In this document: one piece after another, positions 9,838 through 18,331 of the stretch | Numbering within the stretch: the first letter of the stretch is position 1 | Layout: every line of letters begins with the position of its first letter | NCBI RefSeq assembly: GCF_000374005.1 | Contig: NZ_KB893134.1 | Coordinates: 373,092-428,763, forward strand | Origin: Kiloniella laminariae DSM 19542 | Lineage (GTDB): Bacteria; Pseudomonadota; Alphaproteobacteria; Kiloniellales; Kiloniellaceae | DNA length: 55,672 nt | Reading direction: 5' to 3' | The notes under the pieces: model-generated | The model's database searches: none | What the model was told of the DNA's origin: nothing | Seen by the model: the letters and a program-made list of their open reading frames with translations, nothing else | Program-made: the position numbers and the translations under genes

Positions 9838-9977
9838 ACAGGGGTCCAGAGGTGTAAAGCTATAGGGAAGCCTGTTCAGGCATGAGTTCCTCGGCAAGAA
9901 ATTTTCGATAAAAAAACTGAGAAGCTGCGGGCGTCCTGAGACTGTGATTTTTTTGTAGATGCGTTATGTCTGAAACA

Positions 9978-11204
9978 TTAAAGCGTTGCATCCAGTGCCT
10001 TGAGCAGTTTTTCTATGTCGTTGGGGCTGGTGTAGTGGACAAAGGAAACGCGCAGGGCCCCGGCTTCCGGGTCGAGGTTCATTCCCTGGAAAAGCCGGTA
10101 GGAATAGAAGTGGCCTCCGGCGGCCATTATACCGTGTTTCGACAGTTTTTCAGCAGCGGCGCGGCCGTCCCCTTTAACAACCATGGAAATTGTCGGAGCC
10201 CTGTCTGCCGCAGTGTCCGGGCCGAGGAGCCTGATATCGTTGCGTCCGCGGATATATTCGAGGAGAGGCATCATCAGGGCTTTTTCTTGTGCCTGGAAGA
10301 GGTCGTGAATCTGGTGTCCTCGTTTTGCCCTGTCCGGTTGATCCTTGAAGTGGTGGGCATGTACCGCATCAAAATAGTCGGCAATACCACCGGATGCAGC
10401 AATCTGGGCATGATCCGGTCCGGCCGGGGTGAGGCGTTTGTGGACAAGACCTGCGTTGAAAAAATGCCCCTGGTTGGCCAGGGCATCCCGGGTTTCTTTT
10501 CGGACAACCATCAATCCCTGATGCGGGCCAAAGGTTTTATAAAGTGAGAACAGATAAATATCAGCCTCGAGAGCAGTGACATCTGGAAAGCCGTGTCCTG
10601 CGTAGGAAACACCATCAACCACTACACGGGCACCAACTGCATGTGCCCGGCGGGTGATTTCTGCAACCGGGTTGACTTGGGCAATAATATTCGAGCAGTG
10701 CGGAAAGGTCACCAGTCGGGTTTTGTCGCCAAGAAGCCGGTCGAGGTCTTTGAGATCGAGATATCCTGTTTGGGGGTCAATCTGCCATTCCCGGATGATA
10801 ATCCCGCTTTCGGATAAACGTCGCCAGGATCCGGAATTGGCCTCGTGATCCTGATTGGTGACAATGATTTCGTCTCCGGGTTGCAAAATTGCCTTAAACG
10901 CCTGGGCCAGAACATAGGTGTTCTGGCTGGTGGAGGGGCCGAGATCGATCTCGTCCTCCCCAACATTCAGATAGGCGGCGAGTTTGGCTAGGGCGTGGTC
11001 CATCTCCTGTCCGGCCCGTTCGGAGGCAGGGAAGGGATGATAGGGCTGTAACTTGGTTTGCCGATAATAACGGGTCAGGTGTTCAATCACCTGGCTACAG
11101 GCATAGGATCCGCCGGCATTCTCGAAAAAGGACCAGTTTTGCAAAGAAGGTTCTTCAAAAGCAGGAAACTGGGCGCGGATAAAATCGAGATCAAGACGGG
11201 TCAT
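9978..11204 (-). CDS. Class V aminotransferase, cysteine desulfurase-like (VC1184 type)
   Basis: This 408-residue PLP enzyme has the Csd/SufS-like fold: FFENAGGSYACSQV at residues 27-40, GPSTSQNTY for phosphate binding, NQDHEANSG, and DGVSYAGHG (Asp197). The PLP lysine lies in FSLYKTFGPHQG (Lys223). It resembles the cysteine-desulfurase-like subfamily typified by Vibrio VC1184, whose substrate is unknown. No sulfur-accepting partner gene is adjacent, so cysteine desulfurase activity should not be assumed. It converges on hutC and is divergent from the PAS kinase at 11505. Confidence 0.85.
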   Translation of the reverse strand: MTRLDLDFIRAQFPAFEEPSLQNWSFFENAGGSYACSQVIEHLTRYYRQTKLQPYHPFPASERAGQEMDHALAKLAAYLNVGEDEIDLGPSTSQNTYVLAQAFKAILQPGDEIIVTNQDHEANSGSWRRLSESGIIIREWQIDPQTGYLDLKDLDRLLGDKTRLVTFPHCSNIIAQVNPVAEITRRAHAVGARVVVDGVSYAGHGFPDVTALEADIYLFSLYKTFGPHQGLMVVRKETRDALANQGHFFNAGLVHKRLTPAGPDHAQIAASGGIADYFDAVHAHHFKDQPDRAKRGHQIHDLFQAQEKALMMPLLEYIRGRNDIRLLGPDTAADRAPTISMVVKGDGRAAAEKLSKHGIMAAGGHFYSYRLFQGMNLDPEAGALRVSFVHYTSPNDIEKLLKALDATL

Positions 11205-11504
11205 GACGGGCTCACTGGGCAGGAAAGGGGAAGGTTACTTCTGTCGAGTTTGGATGCAGGAACTTTATCAAACAGTTTTTTCCTGCTTTGCGTCAAGTCA
11301 TTCTGTCGCCAGAGTTTGCAGCCCCTGTTTACAACCAGAGTTTTATGTATTTACACCAAATGAGAGAATTTATTAATAAAGCTGAAAGTATGATGATCGC
11401 TTGCGTTGCATGGTCGCGCGAACAAAAACGCGTGAAAAATCAGGCCCTGATAACAACAGCAGATATTTGCAAGGGTATGTACTTACCATGACGAGATACT
11501 TTGA
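11205..11504. other. Divergent intergenic region, 300 bases
   Basis: This lies between the class V aminotransferase (minus) and the PAS histidine kinase (plus). It must hold both promoters. A short open frame on the plus strand (about 11288-11491) has no ribosome-binding site and no recognisable sequence. I see no convincing operator, terminator or RNA gene. Confidence 0.5.
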
Positions 11505-13178
11505 ATGAGCATAAAGTCAGGCCTTACGACCACAGAAAATCCGTTGTATTTGCCAAAACAGACAATCGCTTTTTTTGACCGGGACAGATGCCTGATCGGC
11601 TGTCATGCCGATTTCCAGATATTTCTTGGCCTGCCTGACAGGTTTGTCCAGGGCGGCACCGGGCTGGATCAGATTTTGAAATATTGTCTGGGGGAGGAGA
11701 CGGCTGAAATCAAGGGTGAAATCAAGGGTGAAAACAGGATCAGCGGTCTTGAACAGTGCCAGGAGCTTTTCAGCAAGCAGCAGCCGGTGGTGATCCTGCT
11801 TCAGACAAAAAAAATGGTGCAGCTGACAATGGCCGATCTGTCCGGAGGGGGGCTTAGTCTGGTTGTGACAGACGCAACGCCTTACTGTGCGGGAGGGCTG
11901 GAGACCATCGCCGCCAAGTTAAAGGTTGTGGTGGAGAGTATCAGCCAGGGAATCTCCCTGTTCGATCATAATCTGGATCTGGTGCTCTGGAACGAACGCT
12001 TTTGCGAGGTGATGGAATTCCCCCCCGAACAGCTCAGGCCGGGGATCGCCCTGTCGGAACTGTTCCGCTTTAACGCGGAAAGAGGAGAGTACGGTGCCGG
12101 AGATGTCGAGTTGCTGGTGGCGGATCGCATGGAGCTGGCAGCCCGTTTCAAGTCCCATCGCTTTATCCGGAAACTGCGGGATGGCCGGGTGATAGAAATT
12201 TCCGGTCATCCTGTGTCTGATGGCTTTGTCACGACCTATACCGATATTACCGAACAACATAAGTCAGCTGCAGCTCTGGCGGAAGCCAATAGACAACTGG
12301 AACAACGGGTAAGTTTACGCACCCGAGAGCTGGAACAGGAGCTGGATAACCGAATCAAGACAGAACAGCGCCTGTTGCAAACCATGGAACAAGAGCAGCT
12401 GGCAAACCGGGCCAAAACTGAATTTCTGGCGAACATGAGCCATGAACTGCGCACGCCGCTGAACTGTATTATCGGTTTCTCGGAACTGCTGAAGAAACAG
12501 ATATTCGGACCTTTGGGGCAAGAGCGTTATGTTGAATACTGCACGGACATTCACTCAGCGGGTGTTCACTTGCTTGAGGTTCTGAATGATGTTCTGGACG
12601 TATCAAAGCTGGAAGCTGGAGAAATCGAATTACGGGAAGCCAGCTTTGACCTGCAGGAAATTACCCGGGCCAGTATCCAGATCGTGGCTGCGAGGGCCGA
12701 GAGCAGTGATCTTAACATCAGTACTCACTTCCCTCCGGATCTTCCGTTTCTTTTTGCCGATCCCCGCCGGGTTAAACAGGTCTTGATCAATCTGCTCTCC
12801 AATGCGGTCAAATTTACGCCGGAGGGTGGAAAAATCATGGTTTCTGCATCAATCTCGCTCCAGAATGGCTTGTTCCTCTCGGTACGGGATACGGGTATTG
12901 GCATTGGGGTGAAAGATTTAAAGCGGGTTATGGAGCCTTTTGTCCAGGTGGGTGACAGTCTGACCCGCAAGCAGGAAGGAACCGGATTGGGTCTGCATAT
13001 TGTCGGCAACCTGATGGAAATGCACGGGGGGACGATCGAGCTGGAAAGTGAACCAGGGCAGGGAACCACTGTTACATTGTCCTTCCCTAAAGAACGCCTG
13101 CGTTTTGATCCATTGAACAAATTACAAAAAACGGATCCTGCAGAAGAACAGCCACAAGGTGACCGCCTTCTGCATTAG
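11505..13178 (+). CDS. Soluble PAS-domain sensor histidine kinase
   Basis: The 557-residue protein has no membrane segment. The order is an N-terminal PAS-like region (about 15-125), a second PAS_7-type domain (about 135-250; SLFDHNLDLVLWNERFCEVM), a coiled coil (255-300), HisKA with the phosphorylated His313 in NMSHELRTPLN, and an HATPase_c domain (N box INLLSNAVKF; G boxes VRDTGIGIG and GTGLGLHIV). There is no receiver domain and no response regulator next to it, so it is an orphan kinase sensing a cytosolic signal. A 12-base unit is tandemly duplicated at 11706-11729 (protein EIKGEIKGE) in the linker of the first PAS region. The start ATG has only a weak GAGA ribosome-binding site. Confidence 0.9.
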   Translation: MSIKSGLTTTENPLYLPKQTIAFFDRDRCLIGCHADFQIFLGLPDRFVQGGTGLDQILKYCLGEETAEIKGEIKGENRISGLEQCQELFSKQQPVVILLQTKKMVQLTMADLSGGGLSLVVTDATPYCAGGLETIAAKLKVVVESISQGISLFDHNLDLVLWNERFCEVMEFPPEQLRPGIALSELFRFNAERGEYGAGDVELLVADRMELAARFKSHRFIRKLRDGRVIEISGHPVSDGFVTTYTDITEQHKSAAALAEANRQLEQRVSLRTRELEQELDNRIKTEQRLLQTMEQEQLANRAKTEFLANMSHELRTPLNCIIGFSELLKKQIFGPLGQERYVEYCTDIHSAGVHLLEVLNDVLDVSKLEAGEIELREASFDLQEITRASIQIVAARAESSDLNISTHFPPDLPFLFADPRRVKQVLINLLSNAVKFTPEGGKIMVSASISLQNGLFLSVRDTGIGIGVKDLKRVMEPFVQVGDSLTRKQEGTGLGLHIVGNLMEMHGGTIELESEPGQGTTVTLSFPKERLRFDPLNKLQKTDPAEEQPQGDRLLH

Positions 13179-13193
13179 AGAATCTGATCTTTA

Positions 13194-14174
13194 TTAAGCC
13201 TGATCTTTGATCACGAGAGTGGATTGGCGGGTTCTGTCAACAGTCAGGCGGGTTACATCGGGACGGGAATAGTGCCCGGCTGGATCAAAGTTCTGTCGTT
13301 CCCGCCGTACAAGCTTGTGATCAATCGTTGCAACGGCCAGGCGCTCTTCACCGATGATCGGCTCGATTACCCACTGGCCATCGGGCCCCATCAGACAGGT
13401 CCCGCCATTGGCGAGGAAGCCGCGGGTGTCCTGACCCATGATGAGGTCTCGATGTGGCACATCTGCCGGGATATCCTGCAGACGCATCAGACCGCAAACC
13501 GACATGACGTAGGAGCGGGATTCCTTGGCAATAAAACCGGGAAGGTCAACGGTGTTGTGAGAGCCACCGGGCCAGCAGGAGAAATGCAGGTCTTCGCCCT
13601 GGGCATAGAGCGAGGCCCTTGCCAGCGGCATCCAGTTTTCCCAGCAGTTCAGCCCTCCGACCGTGAACTCCCCCAGAGCGTGGGTGCGCAGGCCGTGACC
13701 GTCGCCAGCAGCCCAGCAGAGGCGTTCTTCGTAGGTAGGCATCAGCTTGCGGTGTACTGACCCGATCTGTCCCTGTTTGTCGATATAGACCAGGGTGCAA
13801 TAAAGGCTGTGGCCGCCGCGATCCTGGGGGCGCTCCATGACGCCAAGATAGATCGCGATTTGACGTTCTTTAGCCAGCTTGCAAAGAGGTTCGAGATCGC
13901 CGCGCTCGATGGACACACCTTCATCGAGATAGCGGGCATGAATTTCTTTCTGGATGTCCGAGTTGAAACGGGCACCGTCGGTACGGTCAAGCCAGAAGGG
14001 ATAGCCGGGTGCCAGTGCTTCGCCAAATCCGACCAGATCGCAGTCCTGATCCGCAGCCTGGGATACATAGTCGGCAATCTTGGCAAGTGTGGCGTCACGG
14101 TTAAGCCAGACCGGGGTGATCTGGGCGAGGCCAAGGGTAAGAAGATCTTTGTCGGGGGCGGTTACAGCAGTCAT
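13194..14174 (-). CDS. Nitrilase / carbon-nitrogen hydrolase
   Basis: The 326-residue protein has the nitrilase triad: Glu52 (GFGEALAPGYPFW), Lys143 (HRKLMPTYEE) and Cys177 (GGLNCWEN). The CWEN context and the FGE motif match true nitrilases (nitrile to carboxylate plus ammonia) better than ureidopropionases or NAD synthetase amidases. The substrate cannot be told from sequence. The frame is open to 14315, but ATG 14174 has a GGAAG ribosome-binding site and starts right before the conserved first strand (LGLAQITPVW). It lies downstream of the sbmA-like gene but is separated from it by a terminator hairpin. Confidence 0.9.
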   Translation of the reverse strand: MTAVTAPDKDLLTLGLAQITPVWLNRDATLAKIADYVSQAADQDCDLVGFGEALAPGYPFWLDRTDGARFNSDIQKEIHARYLDEGVSIERGDLEPLCKLAKERQIAIYLGVMERPQDRGGHSLYCTLVYIDKQGQIGSVHRKLMPTYEERLCWAAGDGHGLRTHALGEFTVGGLNCWENWMPLARASLYAQGEDLHFSCWPGGSHNTVDLPGFIAKESRSYVMSVCGLMRLQDIPADVPHRDLIMGQDTRGFLANGGTCLMGPDGQWVIEPIIGEERLAVATIDHKLVRRERQNFDPAGHYSRPDVTRLTVDRTRQSTLVIKDQA

Positions 14175-14274
14175 CTTTTTTCTTCCACGGGATTGATGTC
14201 GCGGAGAGTTTAGGCGCGGATTTGAGACAAGATCAAAGCCGGATAGCCTTTGGCGGATAGAATAGCGCAAGAAT

Positions 14275-14307
14275 GTGAAAAGAGCGGCGGGATGGCCCGC
14301 CGCTCTT
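14275..14307 (-). terminator. Hairpin terminator after the sbmA-like gene
   Basis: A perfect 12-base stem (AAGAGCGGCGGG with its complement) around a 4-base loop lies 41 bases past the sbmA stop. On the minus strand it is followed by TTTT. The U-tract is short, but the GC stem is strong. Confidence 0.65.
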
Positions 14308-14347
14308 GGTCTCAAATGCTAAGAATAAGACACTGCTGAAGTAAAAT

Positions 14348-15388
14348 CTAAAGCGGGTGTATTTTTTCAAAACGTTTCAGATTGTGTTCGAATTCGTTCA
14401 AACGACGATAGATCGAGCGTAGTTCAGTAATGGTCGTCCAGTTGTGCAAAAAGAGGGAAAAACTGCCGTGGACTTTCTGGAAGGCGTTGTTTACCTGCAC
14501 CATAACTCCGAGAAGTATGACGCCAGTGAAGAGGCCCGGTCCCATTATTAGATATGCAGCGATGACCATGAACTGATCGTAAGAATTCAGCCAGACATCA
14601 AAATAACCGTAATGCCAATAAAGACGTTTGTAGTTTAAACGAATACCCGTAAAAAGTTCGAAGAGAGTTTCTGATTTTGCATATCCGGCTTTGTTATCTT
14701 CCGCCAAGACGAGATCTTTACGGAAAGCGGCTTCTACTCTCTGGTTGTTATATTCCAACCCCGGGAGCTTTATGCCGACGAACCATGAAACAAGCATGCC
14801 TCCAAGAGAAACGATTAGTGCTGCCCAGACGAGGGAGCCTTCAATGTCCCTGAGTATGGGAATATCAACTTTACTGCTGAAATCCCAGAGAATGGGCAGG
14901 AAAGCAATCAGGGTCATGATCGCCCGGACTATTTGAAGCCCGAGTGATTCAACAATGCGTGCAAAACGATTGCAGTCTTCCTGGATACGCTGAGAAGCGC
15001 CTTCAATTTCTTCTTCTACTGTCTTCCATCGTGGAATAAAGCCAAAAGTCATGGCTTCGCGCCATGACAAACCATAAACACGGGTGAACCAACCTGTTGC
15101 CGTAGCAATGAAGACATAGGGTGTGGCGAGAATCAGAAAGGATGTCTCACCTTCAAAACCATTGAGAATATAGTCGATCCCCATGAGTTTTTGATAAAAA
15201 ATGTTTATGCCATCTTCTGATTTTTCGTAAAAATCCTTGGCGTTTTGCAGGTGATCGTAAAAGCCCCCATACCACTTATTGATGGCAACACTAATCTGCA
15301 CCTGCACCCAGAGTGAAGTTATAAGGATTACTGCGCCGCCATAGGCCCAGAGCGCCCATTGTCTGGATTTGAAGAAGCTGTGGAACAT
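14348..15388 (-). CDS. sbmA: SbmA/BacA-family peptide transporter
   Basis: The 346-residue integral membrane protein has the family features: a long first helix (YGGAVILITSLWVQVQISVA), the WREAMT motif after the third helix, and then IEGASQRIQED, EYNNQRVEAAFRKDLV and a C-terminal SIYRRLNEFE. SbmA and BacA are proton-driven inner-membrane importers of peptide antibiotics. In host-associated alphaproteobacteria they give tolerance to host peptides. The nucleotide-binding domain of the related ABCD/BclA proteins is absent, as expected. It ends at a strong hairpin, so it is probably monocistronic. An inverted repeat lies about 80 bases upstream. Confidence 0.88.
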   Translation of the reverse strand: MFHSFFKSRQWALWAYGGAVILITSLWVQVQISVAINKWYGGFYDHLQNAKDFYEKSEDGINIFYQKLMGIDYILNGFEGETSFLILATPYVFIATATGWFTRVYGLSWREAMTFGFIPRWKTVEEEIEGASQRIQEDCNRFARIVESLGLQIVRAIMTLIAFLPILWDFSSKVDIPILRDIEGSLVWAALIVSLGGMLVSWFVGIKLPGLEYNNQRVEAAFRKDLVLAEDNKAGYAKSETLFELFTGIRLNYKRLYWHYGYFDVWLNSYDQFMVIAAYLIMGPGLFTGVILLGVMVQVNNAFQKVHGSFSLFLHNWTTITELRSIYRRLNEFEHNLKRFEKIHPL

Positions 15389-15470
15389 GGGTTTCTTTCT
15401 CTTGAGGCCTCAAGACTTAGGATCTGCGCATGCTCGCAAGGGGATAAGGCAGAATCATGGCAGGTGGAAT

Positions 15471-15513
15471 AACAAGAAGTTATTCCCTGAAACAAAGAGA
15501 ATAGCTTCTTGTT
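15471..15513. repeat. 15-base inverted repeat between the dehydrogenase and sbmA genes
   Basis: AACAAGAAGTTATTC is matched by its complement with one mismatch across a 13-base spacer. No T-tract follows on the minus strand, so a simple terminator for the upstream dehydrogenase is doubtful. A regulator-binding site for the sbmA-like gene is the alternative. Confidence 0.55.
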
Positions 15514-15588
15514 GTGACCGTGTTTAGCACAGGTGTTTCTCAGACAGCGAGAATAATAATTTGCGCGGATCTGCTTCGGGGAAGAGGA

Positions 15589-16458
15589 TCAGTCGTTTTG
15601 CAGCAGGTGCACTAGGCTGGAGGTATCCCAGCGTTTGCCGCCACGGCCCTGGACCTGGGCATAGAATTGGTCGATCAGGTGGGTAACTGGCAGGCGGGCC
15701 CCGTTGCGCTGGGCTTCTTCGAAACAGATGCCAAGATCCTTGCGCATCCAGTCAACGGCAAATCCGAAGTCGAACTTGCCTTCGCACATGGTGCTGCCCC
15801 GGTTTTCCATCTGCCAGGAACCCGCGGCACCCTTGGAGATCACATCGATGACTTTGGCCATATCGAGATTGGCTTTCTGGCCGAAGTTCATGGCCTCGCT
15901 CAGGCCCTGAACCAACCCGGCGATGGCGATCTGGTTGACCATTTTGGTCAACTGCCCTGATCCGGCAGGGCCCATCAGGGTGACGGCGCGGGAAAAGCAG
16001 TCGGCAACAGGCTTGATCCGGTCAAAGCTGGCTTGCTCTCCACCGCACATGACAGTCAAAACACCGTTTTCCGCTCCGGCCTGACCGCCGGAAACAGGCG
16101 CATCGATAAAATGGAGCCCTTGGTCACGGGCGAGGCCATCGAGTTCGCGGGCGACGTCAGCCGAGGCTGTCGTGTGATCAACCAGGATTGCACCCGATGC
16201 CATACCAGCAAAAATACCATCTTCTCCCAGTACTACCGAACGCAGGTCGTCGTCATTGCCGACGCAGCAAAAGACGATCTCGGCTCCTTCTGCCGCGCTG
16301 CGTGGTGTACTGGCCTTGCTGCCCTTGTGTGCCTTGACCCAGGCCTCAGCCTTGGCCGGACTGCGGTTGTAGACGGTGACGTCATGCCCTTTTGCAGCAA
16401 GATGTCCTGCCATGGGATAGCCCATAACTCCCAAACCGACGAATGCGACTTTAGCCAT
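15589..16458 (-). CDS. Beta-hydroxyacid dehydrogenase (3-hydroxyisobutyrate / tartronate semialdehyde reductase family)
   Basis: The 289-residue NAD(P)-dependent enzyme has an N-terminal Rossmann motif (GLGVMGYPMAGHLAAKGH). The substrate-binding signature DAPVSGGQAGAENG comes next, then the catalytic lysine in GSGQLTKMVNQ and a helical C-terminal domain. The family interconverts short beta-hydroxyacids and semialdehydes. The candidates are 3-hydroxyisobutyrate and tartronate semialdehyde (glycerate pathway), and neighbours do not decide between them. The frame opens at 16506, but ATG 16458 has an AAGGA ribosome-binding site and sits directly before the first strand. Confidence 0.88.
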   Translation of the reverse strand: MAKVAFVGLGVMGYPMAGHLAAKGHDVTVYNRSPAKAEAWVKAHKGSKASTPRSAAEGAEIVFCCVGNDDDLRSVVLGEDGIFAGMASGAILVDHTTASADVARELDGLARDQGLHFIDAPVSGGQAGAENGVLTVMCGGEQASFDRIKPVADCFSRAVTLMGPAGSGQLTKMVNQIAIAGLVQGLSEAMNFGQKANLDMAKVIDVISKGAAGSWQMENRGSTMCEGKFDFGFAVDWMRKDLGICFEEAQRNGARLPVTHLIDQFYAQVQGRGGKRWDTSSLVHLLQND

Positions 16459-16613
16459 TTTTGTTCCTTCAATCATCCGGGTCGTCCTGATCCAGCGCAG
16501 GTGCAAAATCAGAAAATTATATCGGAAAAGAGCTTAGAAACTTGCCGGGGATGACGCAAGGGATGCCGGGAATTGTCTGTGTAAAAGGGGATACAATCTG
16601 GTGAAGGAAGAAA

Positions 16614-16919
16614 TCAGAGTGATTGTTCCAGTGCTCGGACAAAATCCTGTATCGTCTGATTTTCCCGCTTGTAGTAAGTCCACTGTCCATGCCGCTGGGA
16701 AGAGACCAGATTGGCCCGTTGCAGGTTTGCCAGATAGAGCGAGGTGGTCGACTGGGAGAGGCCCGCTTTCTCCTGAATCCGCCCGACACAGACACCATAT
16801 TCCTCCATGTCGAGAGGTTGCGGCGGGAAATGTTTTTCCGGCTCGCGCAGCCATTGCAAAATGGCCCGGCGAGTCGGGTTGGACAGGGCTTTCAGTATCT
16901 CGTTGATTTCCACGCTCAT
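16614..16919 (-). CDS. ArsR-family transcriptional regulator
   Basis: The 101-residue winged-helix protein begins with the ArsR signature ALSNPTRRAILQWL. The recognition region is KAGLSQSTTSLYLANLQRANLV, and a wing follows (RHGQWTYYK). A Cys lies in YGVCVGR, but the ELCVCDL metal-binding motif of ArsR/SmtB metal sensors is absent, so a metal ligand cannot be asserted. It sits just downstream of the Old Yellow Enzyme gene on the same strand; such regulators often control flavin reductases. Confidence 0.85.
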   Translation of the reverse strand: MSVEINEILKALSNPTRRAILQWLREPEKHFPPQPLDMEEYGVCVGRIQEKAGLSQSTTSLYLANLQRANLVSSQRHGQWTYYKRENQTIQDFVRALEQSL

Positions 16920-17004
16920 AGGCTTGGGGTTGTTTCCATCAGGTAAAAAATTGGCAAGCGAATTTCTTGCTACGGGTTGGTGATGCTAATCGCCAATGGT
17001 TGAT

Positions 17005-17060
17005 CTTGCAACTGTCACCCCGACTTCCCCTATTATTCCGGGGGGAATGACAGTTGCAAG
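17005..17060. repeat. Perfect 13-base inverted repeat after the ene-reductase gene
   Basis: CTTGCAACTGTCA is exactly mirrored 30 bases on, with further C-run/G-run pairing inside the loop. It begins 8 bases after the ene-reductase stop and lies in the leader side of the ArsR gene. There is no T-tract, so it could be an RNA-stability hairpin, an attenuator or an operator. Confidence 0.6.
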
Positions 17061-17068
17061 AGATTCTG

Positions 17069-18199
17069 TCAGGTCAGGCTTTGCAAGGCTTCTTTGTCAA
17101 AAGGAGTGATCAGCTCGAGCTGGCCCGCCTTTATTTTGTTGGCCCACTGTGGATCACTGAGCAATGCCCGCCCAACGGCAACCAGATCAAAATCATCCTT
17201 CGCCAGACGGCGGTTGAGTTCTTTGAGATCGGTTGTGCCTGCTTTGGGGTCTTCTGTGCCAGCAAAAATTCCGGATGAAAACTGTTTGTCGAGGCTGACT
17301 GAACCAACAGTAATTACGGGCTTGCCGGTTAATTTTCGCGCCCAGGTGGCCAGATTGTCTTCGGAGCTTTCGAAAGCCGGTTCCCAAAAGCGTCGGGTAC
17401 TGGCATGGAAGACATCAACACCAGCTTGCGCAAGTGGTTGGAGTATAAGGGCCAGCTCTTCAGGGTTTTGAGCGATCCTGGCGTTGTAGTCCTGCCCCTT
17501 CCATTGAGAAAATCGGTAAACAATCGGAAAATCCGGGCCAACAGCAGTTCGAATGGCGGCTACAATTTCCAGACCGAGACGGGACCTGTTCTCCAGTGAT
17601 CCGCCGTAGTTGTCGCTGCGGTGGTTGGTCTCCTCCCAATAGAACTGGTCAATGAGATAGCCATGGGCGGCATGGACTTCAATTCCATCAAACCCAAGCC
17701 TCCGGGCATCAAGTGCAGCACGAACATAGGAAGCAATCACGTCTTGGATGTCTTCAAGACTCATCTGTTGTACCGCGATCTGATCATTTTCGCGGATTTC
17801 AGAAGGTCCCTGACCCGGAACGGCGGGATCTGGTTGTAGTCCTGCGCGACGAACCGCACCGACATGCCAGATCTGGGGAATGATTTTCCCTCCAGCAGCA
17901 TGAACTTCCTCGACCACTTTTTTCCAGCCAGCAAGGGCTTTTTCACCGTAGAAAGCAGGTGCGTTATCATAACCATTGGCAGCCTTGTGATCGATGTAGG
18001 TTCCTTCTGTGATGATCAGGCTGACTCCTCCTTCTGCCCGGCGGCGATAATAGGCGGCAACATCTGCTCCAGGTATGCCGTTTGGGCTGTGCAGGCGCGT
18101 CATAGGAGCCATAACAACACGATTAGCCAGGTCATATGAGCCAAAACGGAAAGGTTTGAAAAGTGGGGCCAGGGTCTCAGGGGCAGTCGTATTATTCAT
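17069..18199 (-). CDS. nemA: Old Yellow Enzyme-family alkene reductase (NemA-like)
   Basis: The 376-residue FMN TIM-barrel enzyme reduces activated C=C bonds and possibly nitro compounds with NADPH. Family motifs are LANRVVMAPMTR, the His-Asn-type substrate pair region EVHAAHGYLIDQF, and the signature FYWEETNHRSDNYGGSLENR. FMN phosphate-binding GSVS and AVGRALL lie near the C-terminus. ATG 18199 is preferred over the open frame to 18277, because the N-terminus PLFKPFRFGSYDLANRV follows at once. The gene is flanked by an AT-rich palindrome upstream and an ArsR gene downstream. Confidence 0.9.
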   Translation of the reverse strand: MNNTTAPETLAPLFKPFRFGSYDLANRVVMAPMTRLHSPNGIPGADVAAYYRRRAEGGVSLIITEGTYIDHKAANGYDNAPAFYGEKALAGWKKVVEEVHAAGGKIIPQIWHVGAVRRAGLQPDPAVPGQGPSEIRENDQIAVQQMSLEDIQDVIASYVRAALDARRLGFDGIEVHAAHGYLIDQFYWEETNHRSDNYGGSLENRSRLGLEIVAAIRTAVGPDFPIVYRFSQWKGQDYNARIAQNPEELALILQPLAQAGVDVFHASTRRFWEPAFESSEDNLATWARKLTGKPVITVGSVSLDKQFSSGIFAGTEDPKAGTTDLKELNRRLAKDDFDLVAVGRALLSDPQWANKIKAGQLELITPFDKEALQSLT

Positions 18200-18271
18200 T
18201 TTATCGTACTCGTCAGTGATTGATAATGTTGTGTCTGAGATCGTTCGACGGAGACAGGATAAAATTGATAT

Positions 18272-18303
18272 AATCATATATCGATAAATATCAATATATG
18301 ATT
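18272..18303 (-). promoter_or_regulatory. AT-rich palindrome in the ene-reductase promoter region
   Basis: AATCATATAT is exactly mirrored as ATATATGATT across 12 bases, with inner TGATAT/ATATCA half-sites. On the minus strand a TTGATA with a TATATC about 16 bases later overlaps it, which fits a promoter under an operator. The ArsR gene at 16614 is an obvious candidate binder. It could also end transcription of the kinase gene at 18332, but there is no T-tract. Confidence 0.45.
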
Positions 18304-18331
18304 TGTAAAAAACATATACCCATAAATGATC

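Noticed and set aside
11288-11491. 67-codon plus-strand frame before the PAS kinase
   Set aside because: No ribosome-binding site and no protein-like pattern; the region is needed for divergent promoters.
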